From Trachythela sp. YZ-2020 (lineage: Eukaryota; Cnidaria; Anthozoa; Malacalcyonacea; Clavulariidae): a stretch of 64,000 bases of DNA. This document shows, in pieces, positions 38,501 through 53,500 of this stretch. The notes under the pieces were generated by a model. That model was not told the DNA's origin and made no database searches. It was given only the letters and a program-made list of their open reading frames with translations. The stretch is taken from the NCBI GenBank assembly GCA_016169945.1, contig JADLSH010000368.1, positions 1,612,001 to 1,676,000 of the forward strand, read 5' to 3'. A program made the translations under genes and the position numbers. The number at the start of each line of letters is the position of its first letter. Positions within the stretch are counted from its first letter, which is position 1.

Positions 38501-41500
38501 CATCAACGAATTCATACTGAAATTTTCCAAATATTCACGACCTGCCATCACGACATAATTTGTGGCGGAAGGGTGCACCCCCCCCCCCTCCCCGACAAAT
38601 CTGCACCCCCTCTATCAGACGAGTCTGGATCCGCCCCTGTTGTAGAGATAGATCAACACTACATTACATCAGTCACCTTGATATGTTCATGACAGATACG
38701 ACTAAATGCATGGAGGATGTTTTTAAATCCATCAACAAATTTACGAATGCTCATAAATACGTTACTTTTCAAACGTACCTTATCAGTAACGCCATTTTTA
38801 AATTCCTTCGCTGCTTTTGTTGTATTGGGGTCATTCGCATTGCTAAGTGATAACGCCGCAGCAACAGCGTTAGCTTTAGCTGAAATGTAAACAAGAATAT
38901 ATGAGAAATTGGAAAAAATATAAGGGCTGGCCTTAACTGAACCTTTAGAGTTTAGAGAGAACAGTTTAGAACTGATAGAGAAATATAAATCCAGTTAGTT
39001 TGTCACAAACCTGCCCCTTTTGCCAAATCACCAGAGTCGAAATCGCTATCAACTGCACTTGCCAATTTATTGACAGCAGAAGCATCAAGTGGTATAGGCT
39101 TAACATCCACAGTCGCTTCTTGTGTTGTCACAGCGCCATATATGTCAGACACCTTGACGAAAACCTTTAGACTGTAGTTATTGGCTGCCTCTCCTAAAAC
39201 GTATGAATTGGAAATGTTTAGCAGCTCAACATGCAACGAAACTATGCTTAACTTCGATAAGATTAATAGTAGAAGGTGTTAGTAGATGGAATACTCGAAC
39301 GGAAATTTATATACATTGTTTAGACCTAGCCAGGAGAAGCTGCGAAAAATGCAACTTAGGCCTTGTATTTTTCGCAACTGTTCCTGGCCAGGTCTAAAAA
39401 TGTATATAAATTTCCACTTAGAGAAACATGCATACTCCACCATGTGTAAGAACATATTATACCTTGCGGTAGTAGATCAACCTCCAAACCGTTTTCCTCG
39501 CCTGGTGTTCCCAGCAGTTCTTCACGTAATTCACCAGACTCTGAGTTCCGGATGTAATAACCAAACTGATACGTCATCGGCAGATCATCGGCATCATCGT
39601 CCCAGCCTTCGGCAGCACTAAATGTGAACGTCGTGTTTCCGAAGAATCCCGAGACCGGCTCGATCTCCAACGTACCTACACGATAGTTAAACATGGTTAG
39701 TTTAGGTTTCCTCCTGTTGTAACACTGGGCCAAAAAGAGATGACTCTTACTGGACCTCTACGAAAACAGCTTAGAACTGATAGAGTTATCCAGTATACAT
39801 ATAGTTAATTTAGTTTAGTTTCGTAACCCAACAAGGTTATTGAAGCCACAACATTCATGCCTGCCCAAACAATCAAACTATAGACGGCAGCTTATTTCAA
39901 AATACTACATATACATAGAATTACTAACCTTGTGATGGCGCGGCATTCGTAGTAATTTCAATATCAGCAAAGGACGATGAATCACTGTGCGCAACTGTAA
40001 GTTGGAACTTATAAGTCACTCCATTCTCAAGTTTATTTTTAGCGATGACTAACGCAGTTGTCGCGACGACTTTGTCTTGGCTACTCTTCTTTATGAATTT
40101 GCGGAAAAGTGATGTTAGCGCGACACCCTGGGCTTCCAGGTCAATGAAACCATATTCTAGAATAGAATTGAATGGAAAACGAACTGTAGTTGATGACAGG
40201 AATGAAGGGCTCCTATATGTAAATACATAGCAAGCATTGTACGATGGTTGGAATGTTTGTGGTACAACGGTAAGTGTACACTATAAATCTTGAATTTTGG
40301 GTGCCGTTTGCTAAGTTTCGGTAGGTTTTTTGTCGAATTATTGTCGCTCTACAAATAATTTTCCTTTTCGCAAGAAATTGTTGGGTTGAATGGACAATTT
40401 AGAAGCAAAAATACCCATATATTTAAGATATTTACGAAATTAGCGTAAAAAGCGTCCGCCATCTTGAATTTTGTCGCGCTCTCTCCGCGACTAATTAAGT
40501 TTAGGTTTAAAGTCTACCTTCGCTCTGAACACAACTCCAGGTCGCATTTACAGTCTTTTTAGTGACGATTAATGACTCGAGGACAAGAACATCAGTAGGG
40601 TTGACCTTCACAGCAAAAATTGGACGTATAAGAACCTTAGGTGGAGCACCAGATTTCACGATCACATTGACAGACGCTTCGCTTTTTCTGCTTCCTTTGG
40701 TGAATATCAGCACAAATTTGTACCTGCGAAGAAAGAACGCGGTGAATAGGTCAGAGAAGTTATCGCAAACTGCAAAATTATATCACATTCTGAGTACTTT
40801 AAACAACTGCACTACTTTTACAAGTGGTTAGTGCATGTGTCTTTCATCTCTGTGACCAGGGTTCGATTCCTGCAATATGCAGTTGTCTGATTATAATTTC
40901 ACCTCAGTCGCATGTGAGAAGAATGCTTCCAGTTTGACTCTACCAAACACCACAGGTTTTCACTGGGTACTCCGGTTTCTTCCTGTAGTAACATTGGATC
41001 AATAAGTGATGTTCCTTACTGGATCTCTTGAAAGAACAGTTTAGAACTGATAGAGCTATTCAGTATAAATAAAGTTAGTTTAGTTTAGGTTTCCTCCTGT
41101 AGTAACACTGGATCAATAAGAGATGACACTTACTGGGCCTCTAGGGAGAACAGTTTAGAACTGATAGAGCTATCCATTATAAATAAAGTTAGTTTAGTTT
41201 AGGTTTCCTCCTGTAGTAACACTGGATCAATAAGAGATGACACTTACTGGGCCTCTAGGGAGAACAGTTTAGAACTGATAGAGCTATCCAGTATAAATAA
41301 AGTTAGTTTAGTTTAGGTTTCCTCCTGTAGTAACACTGGATCAATAAGACACGAGTCTTACTGGACCTCTAGGGAGACAGTTTAGAACTGATAGAGCTAT
41401 GTAACACTGGATCAATAAGAGATGATCCTTACTGGATCTCTAGGGAGAACAGTTTAGAACTGATAGAGCTATCCAGTATACATGAAGTATACATAAGGTC

Positions 41501-44500
41501 AGTTTAGTTCATAAGGTTTATTTAGTTTATCCTTACTGGTTGTTTGTTTTCAGTTTCTGAGCGACATTGCTGGTAGCTTTCGTACCCGACGGGATCACCA
41601 TTCTCCTCAATCGTCCAGGGTTCGAAGGGACGGGTTCAAAACAAGGGATATTCTTAGCATCAAAACATTTCCAGTTATAAGTTGCAGCATCAGAGGAAGA
41701 ATCAGGATCCGTAGAGCGTGAACCATCCAGAACGAATGTGTCGTCTTCTCCTACCACTAGGCTACCACCACCTACAGATGCAAATATTTTACATTTTCAA
41801 AACATTTTTTCATATTTTTTTCATTTCGAACAGAAGGTCTACGCCGCTTTTAATATGTCCAAGACACACATTTTAAGCCGTAGTAGACACAAGATCATTA
41901 TCATCCCAACTTTTTTTATACAATTGTTGAGTTGTTCAACTATGCCATGAAACTAGTTCAAACTGCACTTGTTTTACTCATTGTTGTCCACGAAATGCAA
42001 GAAAAATTCCCACGCGATAAAGAAGATTCTCCATTCATTTCGACAAACGGATCGCGAAATGAAAATGGCATTTTGAAATACTTATTTTCTCGTTTGTTTC
42101 CATATCTCAACATTTGACTATGTATCTAAAATTAAGTATATTTAAATCGCCAAAAGCAAAGAATTTGTGTTAAACTAACTCTTTATCATACAAAGTAGTG
42201 CATAACATAATAATTAGACATTCAGTAATGTTTATAGTTCAGTGGGCACTCATTATAGGAGGCCTGGACACTAAGCCTGTCACTTGTTGTTGTTTAAACT
42301 TGATTGTAGTTTCTCATCATTCGCGAGTGAGAGTTATCTCATGAAATGGATTAATTCCTATCTATGATGACAAACTACAAACACGTTTAAACAAAAATAA
42401 GTGACAGGCTTAGTGTCCAGACCTCCTATAATGAGTGCCCACTGAACTATAAATATTACTGAATGTCTAATTATTATGTTATGCACTAGAAAGAATCAAA
42501 GGTTTATGCAAAAGAATGGAGTTCTCTCAGCTTATAACATTTAAACAATGATATATCATGGAACGATCCTCCTTCAAACTTGGGCAAAATGCGAAACATT
42601 TTTGCGGCCCAGTTTCGGGAGATATGGTTAGGAAATAGTCATACCAACGTCTCAGTGACCCGCTTACGCCACGAACACACGCGCGATATCCACGCATCCG
42701 AGTTGGAGCCTGGAGACGAGGTTGTCTATGCGTCACGATGTTTCCCAGTTTACTAGCACAAAACTTTCTAGTTTCTTTTTACCTTTAATAATGGCTAGCA
42801 GAGGACTTGATTCAACCACCAATTCAATTGTAGCTGTGGTAGCTAGCGTGATATCTGATTCCATAGCGGCAGTTAAAGTCAGTATGTACGACTGTAATGA
42901 AGAGGTAGAGATCGTTAATATGACATGTAGAAACCAGATTTCAGTGAGCATTGCAAGAGAGGGTGATCAACTTCAGAAATGTTGACACTTATAGGAACGG
43001 GCAAATTGAACTGCATCTCATATTCTATTTATTTGCCTCAAATACAATACTTGAAAAGAATTAACATTATTTTTTCAGTCTGATAACTGCAGGTTGACCA
43101 CCATTTGCCGCACGATAGTGCTTAGTGAAACCATCGTAAAACCCACATATTGACATGTGATCTGTCGCCTTACCGTGTACTCACATGTACCACAACATTA
43201 AACCATACTTAACCATAACTACCCAAATATATCCATACATATAAACGTCCATACCTTGCCTCCTTCCAATGTCCCTTTTTTGATGGTCAATCGTGATTTA
43301 TCGATAACTCCTAGATCCACACCGACTGCTTGTATCTCCCATGTAAACAGAACGGCAGGTTTATAGCCAGCAGGAAGGCACGATGATAACTCGACTTTAC
43401 CTAACAAAAAATAGTGTAAATACAGCGTGTTTTGGTTCACGAAAAGCCAAAGAGTGCTCGATATCATATAGGCGAATATACTTAGTGGACACCTTATTCG
43501 TCTACCTCAAGGTGTCCACTGTTTCATCCAATGAATGAATCTTCAGGTTGCATTTCTTCATTGGATGAACCGGGTTGCAATGGCAACCTTGAGGCAAGTA
43601 TAATTACGATATTTTGGAACTGAGTGTGCAGAGTATTCTGTAGAAAACGGAGCTTCGTGCAAAGTCTTTACAAAGTTTATAAGGAGACCTTGGCCTAGCG
43701 TCACTGTTCTTAGCGTAATTCGAAATTAGGGGTATTATTTATTGGGAGATAGTTTTATATAACCTGAAGGATGGATAAGATTTAACGCTATTTTTTACAG
43801 AAAATTGCGCTGTAGAGCTAGAAGTATCAACAAATGTATAATTCAAACACGGGGGTCCAGTGTAGGTAGTATTCTACAATAAGCTGCTGTGGATTGTGTC
43901 TGGTCTGAAAAAGATATCTCAAACGTGGTGGTCCAGTGTAGGTAGTATTCTACAATAAGCTGCCGTGGATTGTGTCTGGTCTGAAAAAGATATCTCAAAC
44001 GTGGAGGTCCAGTGTAGGTAGTATTCCACAATAAAACGGACTTTGCTGGAAACGTTTTGTACTTTTTTTCAGGTGGACCAGACACAAATCTTTTATTGTA
44101 CATGTACGCCAATTGGCCCTATTGGCCCTAACCACAATAATCAGCATTACCTTGTAACGTGATATCCAGTGCAGCTTTAACTTTTTTCTTCTTGGAGCCC
44201 AAGCGAAGTCCAGGGAGAGTCTTATCTTCACGTTGTACGACCAAACTCGCCTCATCACTTGTCTGACCAAGGAAATTCCGAACACGTAATGTGAACTTAT
44301 ACCTTGGACCAATAACTATCATTGAGTTACCCACGGCTTCGATTTTGCTCTGGAAATCACGGAATGAATTCAGATATTGTCTAGTAGCGTTCATGTCGGC
44401 TGTGTCGTTAGCCGTGAGGCCTGAACGATCTATTGAGTCGTCCCAGTCTACATCCCAGATGAACGTTAAACGACGACCACCAGCACCATATGACTGCCCA

Positions 44501-47500
44501 CCATCAAGTTTGAGTTTTGCACAGATACCTAAATGAAAAGTATAGGATTATTTAACCTCTTTTTTCCACTGTAGCATGTTGACATACTGACTAAAATGTT
44601 CTCCCGTAGAGTAAATACCATTCCTTTAATGCTCCAGTGTTACTACAAGAGGAAATCTTAACTAAACTTTATCTATACAGGATAGCTCTATTAGTTCTAA
44701 ACTGTTCTTCCTAGAGGTCCAGTACGAGTCAAATCTTGTTGATCCAGTGTTACTACAGGAGGAAACCTAAACTAAACTAACTTTATTTATACTGGATACC
44801 TCTATTAGTTCTAAAATGTTCTTCCTAGAGGTCCAGTAAGGTTGTTGGTCCAAGGTTACTACAGGAGGAAATCCAAAATTGACTAAAGACTAAACAGCTC
44901 TGACAGGACTAAACTAGTCTCACTAGAGATCACCAGAGTGCCCTGAGAAATCTGCAGTGTTTGGTAGAGTAAAACTGGAAGCACTCTTCTCACATGCGAC
45001 TGAGGTGAAATTATAATCAGACAACTGCATATTGCAGGAATGAAACTCTGAGAGGTGAAAGACACATGCACTAATCCTTGTGCGACGGAACATCGTGGCT
45101 GCTGGCTCACAGTATTGAAATTTTGACGTTGGCAACCTTGCAAACATACTTACCAAGAAACGAAGTACCAGTAAGCACTGCTGTTGGTACCACAGGTATC
45201 ATGGGTGAGCCGATCACAAGATCTTTATACAGTTCCGCTGGTTCCTTGGTTACCATCTGATTTCGTTGTGTGATTGAACGAAGTCTGAACATGATAGTAA
45301 CATTGGGAACTATAGTTGGTCGTCCATTTACTGTGATCACCATTTCGATCGGGGTGCGGAACACGCATTTAGAATTAGTACCAAATAAGCTCACGTTGCC
45401 TGATGGGAAGAATGCAGAGCAATCAACGGAGGCAATTTTTGGTTTAGTCGGGACATCGAATTTGACGACAATACCCTGCAGATTATTTAAAAACCTAGCA
45501 CTTATTGGGTTGGATGCATTGCCGTAAATAGTAAAGTTGACATCATTATCTCCGAGTCTGCGATCTCCACGACTGAATGAAACTCCCAGGGAAAGTCTGA
45601 CGGAAACTTTGGTAGCTGGGATTGAACACAATACACGCGTGGAGGCCTCGAACTTTGCTTCGAATACGCGACCATCACGCGAGACACACGCAATGTCTGA
45701 CGTATTCACGAAACCAGTGCCTGTAATCTCTGCCGTCACAGGATCATCGATGTCTGTATACTCCGGACTGATTGAAGTGTAGATTATATCTGATTTGTTG
45801 TACACTAAGAAGGTTTCTTCGACTAGATGCCAGACGTCTTCAGAATCAAAAATACATAGTATGGTGTACGTGCCAGCATTTAAAGCTGGGGTTGTGAATT
45901 GGATAACACGGCCGCCATTCTCTGCAAATGACGAACTTGGAATCTCACTCCTGGAATGAAAATTATTTAAAACGTCGTCAAAGATTCAGGGTAAAGGTAA
46001 AGGGCGATCATGTCTGATCACGGAGCACAGTTAAGGTGGAGGGGTTAGTTTTTAGTGAGGGAGGAGACCGGAGTTACCCGGAGAAATACCCTAGGAGAGC
46101 ACCAACCACAACTCTACTTACATGAGTTCTCAAGCACATCAAGTCAGAACTGGGTAGTCACTTATCAAGTAACAATAACCTACCCTGGACCTTCAGTAGC
46201 AGACTTAACTAAGCGGCAAGGGTAAGCGCACATCTGCCATCCTTGCTTTCCGTTATATATATTTGCTGAACTCACCTGACGTTAGTGTAATTATTCACAA
46301 CATTACAGCGTACTCTAGAATACGTTTTCAGACCAGCACCTCGAACGATAAGCTCTATACCACCCTCAGAAGGTCCACTGTTAGGAACAGTCCGTTTCAA
46401 CTTCACACACTCGCTGTTGTACCGGGAGTCTGAAGGTAACAAACACTTGTCACAAAAATCTCGGACTTTCCCGCCATTCGGTACCCTTGCGCAGTCTAAA
46501 CAAGTCGAGTTATCTCCGGAGCATGTACCGCAAGCGTCCTCGCCATACGTCACATGTCTTCCGGATGTACCCCCAGCACAGTTACCACATTTGTTGATAT
46601 CAGCTTGACCGTAACATGTGCCTGTGCAGTCAGTAAAGTTGACAAAGTTGTCTTTACGTTGACAAGTACCACATTTGTCCAGGAATGAGAGTCCACATTC
46701 GTTTGCACAATCTTTCATGACGTTGTGAGAAACATTAGTTGTCCCGCCTGTGCAGTTACCACAATCGTCTAGCAAGAGAAAGAAGACAATTCAGGATTAT
46801 ACTTTAACTTTATTTACACTGGATCGCTCTATCAGTTTTAAATTATTCTCTCTAGAGGTCCAGTCATCCCTTATTGGCCAGTGTTACTACAGGAGGAAAC
46901 CTAAACTAAACTAACTTTGTACTGGATAGCTCTAACAGTTTTAGATTATTCTCTCCAGAGGTCCAGTCATACCTTATTGATCCAGTGTTACTACAGGAGG
47001 AAACCTAATCTAAATCAACTTTATACTGGATAGCTCTATCAGTTCTGTTATCCCTTGAGGTCCAGTAAAGATCATCCCTTATTGATCTAGTGTTACTACA
47101 GGATAAAACCAGCGTTGTTTGGTAGAGTCAAACTGGAAGCACTCTTCTCACATGTGACTGAGGCGAAATTATAATCAGACAACTGCATATTGCAGGAATC
47201 AAACCTTGGTCACGAAGGTGAAAGACACGCGTGCACTAACCACTGTGCCATTGTACAAACAAACAAGAAATAAACAAAAACAAATTACCAAAAACAGCTC
47301 CAGATTTCCGAATTCCATCACATCCTATGCAGGACAAACCGTCACCACCACAAATTCCGCAAACATCATTTTTACCCTTGGAACCCGCTCTTCCGTCACA
47401 GCCAATCCTTCGTACAATCGCCGTCACCGACTTCTTACCATACGCCGAGGTGTCTTCGGAAGGTCTCGTGACACTTCGCCAACCACTCGTGCGATTGTCG

Positions 47501-50500
47501 GAACCATCCCATGGAAGGAACACAATTTTGGCGTTTTGTGATGCTTCCAGGTTATTCCACAATATGTCATCACTATGCATTTCAAATTTGAGAGAACAGT
47601 CAGGAGTCAAGACCAGTGCTGATACACTTCCACTGTAACTGTCGGTATACTCAGAATTGTCTATAATGACTTGGTTCCAGGCCCCTAAAGGTGATCTATA
47701 ATACCACGAACCAATACTACTATTCAAAGCTTGTACTATTGCAATGCCGATATTATCATTATCAATATCATAAGCCTTAGCCAGAGTGAGTAGGTCTTTA
47801 ACAAGCTTGCCTGCGTTAGGCGTGGTTGTAATGTTGTAAGCAATAGAAGGCAGGAAAATCCGGGGGGTCTTGACAGCCGGTTGGTCGTTTGTCGGTGTCA
47901 CGTGAACCTTAAATGTGTACACATAGGGATTATTTAGGATAACCAGGCTGCCTTTGGCATCGAGAGATATAGGTAGGCCAGATAACTGTTTTCCATTTGG
48001 CAAGGTCACTAGAAAAAAAGTTCAAATTTATAGTTAAGTAAAATTTGTTGAGGGCATTTATACTCTTAAACATAATTTGAGGAGTTCTAAAATCGCTATA
48101 ATACTTCTAGTAATGATATAACTTCTCAAACGAACCAGTATTTAAAGAGATATTCTAAGGGAAAGTTGAGTTAATTTATGGGCGTTTAGCGTGGTATCAA
48201 GTAACGATACGGTGGTGATTTCCTTTGCGTTTTGCTCATGAATTATTCATACGTTTAAGTAGTTTTAGTGCAAAGTTTCACTTCGCAGTACCGTAAGGAG
48301 GGCAAACATTCAAACGAGTGACTCATATCTAGAGATAGACTATATACCTGCATCAAAGGCGTCGGATGCGATATCCTTAACCTTGTTCTTGTCTTCAGTC
48401 GAACCAGACAAAGTATCAACAACACCGTTCCAGTTTGCCAGACTGTAGGTGATCCCACGAGACGCCATTTCTTCTAGAGTAGACTCCAGCAACTCTTTGA
48501 CTTGTTTTGATGTGTTCTGTATCATCATGACCTGGTAATGGAAATATTGGCTCAATTTCAATAACAAATACAAACTCAATCTTAATCCTAACTCTAATCC
48601 CAACCCTAATCCTAACTCTAATCTTAACTCTAATCCTAACTCTAATCCTAACTCTAATCCTAACTCTAATCCTAACTCTAATCCTAACTCTAATCCTAAC
48701 ACTAATCCTAACACTAATCTTAACTCTAATCCTAACTCTAATCCTAACTCTAATCCTAACTCTAATCCTAACTCTAATCCTAACTCTAATCCTAACTCTA
48801 ATCCTAACTTTAATCCTAACCCTAATCCTAACTCTAATCCTAACACTAATCCTAACTTTAATCCTAACCCTAATCCTAACTCTAATCCTAACTCTAATCC
48901 TAACTCTAATCCTAACTCTAATCCTAACTCTAATCCTAGCTCTAATCCTAACACTAATCCTAACTTTAATCCTATTTAGGTTGTGGAACTTTGTGACAAG
49001 CTCACTATCGTCGTTTGCATCTAAGGATGAACAGTCGCAGTCGCAGATTGCGTAAACTTACCCCCTTCAGCGCATGCGCAAGAGGTGCAGGTGCATTAAA
49101 ATATTCTTCCTTGACCGAACCGGAACAATTACTATACGAGACAGCCACGAACTTCATCGACCAGTTGCCATGGACGTGTTCAGCCGAGACAAAACGTAGC
49201 AAGTCATGTGGGGCAACGACACGAGGTTTAGCGATGGTAGCTGATGACACTTTGCGTTCGTTCACTTCCCAGGTTCCTACAGTGAAATGGAAAGTATAAT
49301 AAGTTTTTTATTTACTCTATCTTCACAATCTCTTGAGGGTGTTGGTGGTACACAGTGGTTAGTGTATGTACCTTTCACCTCTCTGCAAATATGCAGCTAT
49401 CCGATTGTAATAGGGCCATTTATACGGGAGAAAGTAAGTCGCGACTTGCGTAAGACGCGTATTATATAAGACGCGAACACACGCGTATAAATGGTAAAAT
49501 TCTGATAAGTCGCGACTTAAATAAGAACAGGGGTTCAGGCTGTTCCACAATAAGTCGCGACTTATTAGAATTTGACCATTTATACAAGTGTGTTCGCGTC
49601 TTATATAAGACGCGTCTTATGTAAGTCGCGACTTATTTTCTCCCGTATAAATGGCCCTAATGTCACCTCAGTCGCATGTTAGCGGAGCGCTTTCAGTTTA
49701 ACTCTACCAAACATTCCAGTTTCCTCCTGTAATAACACTTAACAGGAACAGTTTAGAACTGATAGAGCTATCCAGTATAAAAATAAAGTTTAGTTTAGGT
49801 TTCCTCCTGTAGTAACACTGGACCAATAGGAGACGACTCTTGCTGGAACTCTAGGGAGAACAGTTGAGAACTGATAGAGCTATCCAGTATAAATATAAAT
49901 TAGTTCAGTTCAGGTTCCTTCCTGTAGTAACACTGGAGCGATAGAGATGGTCGTTACTGGACCTCAACTTGAGGCTCATGGAAGAACAGGTCTAGTTTCG
50001 AACATATGAAATTCAAACTTTATAACTTCAAAGCTGACTTTTTTTCCAAAAGTGTTGACCACGAACCTTCAGAAGATTTTCCTATCTGAATGATTGCAAT
50101 GGCTGGTTCAAAATCTTTAAAACATTTCACGGTTTCATTGTAATCTTCGACAACTTTAGAATGCAAGTGTTCAAAATATTCCGACATGTTGCCATCCATT
50201 GATTTCTCCATGACAATGTGGCTCAAGTTCATATCGATTTTGTCATCAATCTAAAAATGATCGAAATATAGAATGATGAAACGCTGGTCGTTCACAACGC
50301 CATAAATTATATATTCTTCATTTCTTGTATCATCAAGCGAACGAACTTGGACATAGAAAAGATAGTTCGTCTGATAATTTGCATATTGAGCGGCAAACAG
50401 ACGGATAATCTGCATATTGAGCGGCAAACAGACGGATCATCCGTCAAGACGAACTATCTGCGTCATTTATCTACTCAGACTAACTTGTGTGTATTGTTCA

Positions 50501-53500
50501 TTTTGACGGATGATCTGTTCATGCGTATAAATACGGTAGTAGTCTTGTGTTTGAAGGGAAATAAATAAAATTTTGAGATGTAGTTTAAGAGGTCTGAAGT
50601 TGGGGCTTCGGTGGCGCAGTCGCCAGAGCAAGCGTCTTTCATCTCTGAGTTGTGGGTTCGATTCTCGCTGGGGACTCTACTTATGTGAAAAGAGTAAGTC
50701 AATGCTCTGCCGAAAGTCGTGGGTTTCCTCCCGGCACTCCGGTTTCCTCCCGCAGGGAAAGCTTACTGGGTGGGTTAGGATATATAGATTAGGAAAGTAA
50801 TATTACAATTGTTGTAATAATATATAGTGTAGGCTAAGTACGTAATATAGGTAAGCGAAATACTCGATGTAATCGGTCACTGAAAAGCCCCGACGGAGAG
50901 TGAGCTGAATAATATATGTATAAGTTGACCGCCATCTGCTGCACTGTAAAGGTCTGTTCACACGATCCGATTTGTCGGATCTGATTCTCCTCCTGACGCA
51001 TGTGAATTCACACAATACAGCAACAACTACGCTTTTCGCAAGATACCAGCCAATCGCCTTGCTCTTGTCAGCAAATCCAGGAAATCGGATCAGACAAATT
51101 GGAGGATAATCGGATCAGACAAATTGGACCGTGTAAACAAGGCCTTGATGCTTACTGAAACCCACCAATTGAATATCCTCACAACATACCATAAATCCTG
51201 GTGTCTCCTCGTCCTCGCCGACAGTGTACGTATCTCCAATGAACCGAGTGACGTTGGCAATAGGACGCGAGGGGTACTGAAGTAATGCTAGGGTATATCT
51301 GGGATCATGCAGGATATCAGAGACATCAACATGACTTCCGGTGAGTGCACTCTTCACTGGGTTGTACATCAAAGTTGCCAGACCGTGCCACGAGGTGTCG
51401 TTCGCCACAAATCTAAGAAAGAAAGACATGGGTCATATTTTAATCCTCTGAATAATATAAGGAGGATGCAGTCAGCGTCACGGGGCAGCAGATGATAGAC
51501 AACTTCAGAAATGTTGACACTTATAGAATTATAATAAACTACATCTCTCAAATGGATTAACATTATTTTCTCACCATATTAACTTATGGTTGACTGCCAT
51601 CTGCTGCGCAATAGTGCTTAATGAAACTCAGCTATTGACATGTGATCTACTTACCTCAAACGAATATTAGAATCGAGTACTATAGCACGGTCGGAAGAGA
51701 CTGGACCGAGTCGTTTCCAGACCCCACTATTCTGATACTCCCAATGTCCATCATCACTACCCACGCCAATATCACGTATTGCAACATGTGTTTTCTCAAC
51801 ACCGTCCGATATCTTGAAACCATTATAAAACATCTTATAGTAGTAGTCTGATAGCTCTTGCAAAGTGACATTACAATGTTCAAAATCGTCCATATCCACT
51901 TCACATTTGCCAATATACTTAGGGAACGAATATATGGTATGGTTTGCTGCAAGTACTCGATATCTGGGACACAAATCTTCGACCTTGCATGACGGTTCAA
52001 AAGTGATGTTACAGGCATCTAGAACACGTTTATCAAATTTTATGTCGCATTCTTCAATGTGGATAGTCTTGTTAACCATAGAGCTGTTATAGTCGTTTTC
52101 GATAATATTTTTACATAACTTGTTGATTTGACAGTTAGAGTCATTCTTTTTTATTGTAATGTTACACTCTTGAAGGACAGTGTAATTCAGGGTGATATTA
52201 CACATTTCAACTTCAATGGTATTGTTCATAATGGACCAACTTTTATCGTGCATTTTATCAACTTTCTTACGCAGTGGTTTACATAGCTCCCTGAGTTCGC
52301 AAGAGTGGTTTCCGCAAATGTCCCAAACTTTACGATCCATATCGATGCTACAGTTACCAACTGTAACAGATTCGTTCATAGAAGAACCATTTTTGTATCT
52401 TTCTAAGGCGTCACCAAGAAGGTGGCATAATTTGTGGATCTCACACGAATCATTCTCAAATGTAATATTACATTGTTCTATGTCTTCCCAGTCAACTTTA
52501 CATCCTTCGACCATCTTAGGGAATGACTTCTTAGTGTGGTTGGCAGCGAGATCACGGTACTTTGGACAGAGTTCTTCAATCTTACAAGAATGGAATGAAA
52601 TATTACACGCCTCGATCACAGTCTCGTTAAACACGACATCGCAGCCTTCAACGTGAATAGTTTTGTTCATCTTAGATCTGTTGTAGTTATTCTCTAGTAA
52701 AGGCTTACACAAAGTGTCGATTTCACAGGAACGATTCTTCTTGTGCTCCATGGTCAAGTTACACTCGTGCATTTTGGCAGAAGCATTTACAGTGATATTA
52801 CATTCCTCAAGCCACATGCTACTGTTCATATTCCCATATTCCATTTTTTCTTCCAAAATGTCGCACAACTTCTCACGATCGCAGGACTTATTCTTGTGCT
52901 CCATGGTCAAGTTACACTCGTGCATTTTGGCAGAAGCATTTACAGTGATATTACATTCCTCAAGCCACATGCTACCGTTCATAGACATATTCCCATATTC
53001 CATTTTTTCTTCCAAAATGTCGCACAACTTCTCACGATCGCAGGACTTATTCTTGTGCTCCATGGTCAAGTTACACTCGTGCATTTTGGCAGTTACATTC
53101 ACTGTAATGTCACACTCATCAAGCCACATGCTACCGTTCATGGACATATTCTTATATTCCATTTTTTCTTCCAAAATATCACACAACTTCTCACGATCGC
53201 ATTCCTTCTCGTCTTTTTTGCACTTCTCGGCATGCGGTTTACACTCGCTTGCTTTCTTCCAGAGAACATTTTTGATCAATTTCCGATACTTGCAAGTTTC
53301 AAGCCATCCTATAATAATTATATACAATTATACAAGATTAGTAACATTATAACTAAAGATACTAACTATCCATCTGATTAACTAACCGCCATCGCTATAA
53401 TCTAACTATTGTGGGAGTCTCAGAAAGCGTTACAGGGCAGTGAATTGCGGGTCAACTTCAAAACTGTGGCACTCTCGTATGGGGCCAAGACAATTCAACA

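Noticed and set aside
48340..48954. 204-codon minus-strand frame rich in LGLELGLE
   Set aside because: Translation of the CTAATCCTAACT repeat array. Only its C-terminal part overlaps a real exon (48348-48531).
50629..50668. tRNA gene suggested by A- and B-box-like sequences
   Set aside because: No paired acceptor or anticodon stems could be drawn, and the sequence continues into a SINE body with other copies in the window.
52714..53381. Two ~212-codon plus-strand frames with repeated sequence
   Set aside because: Antisense shadows of the four-Cys module array; the minus strand has conserved Cys and sequons, a signal peptide upstream and intact splicing.
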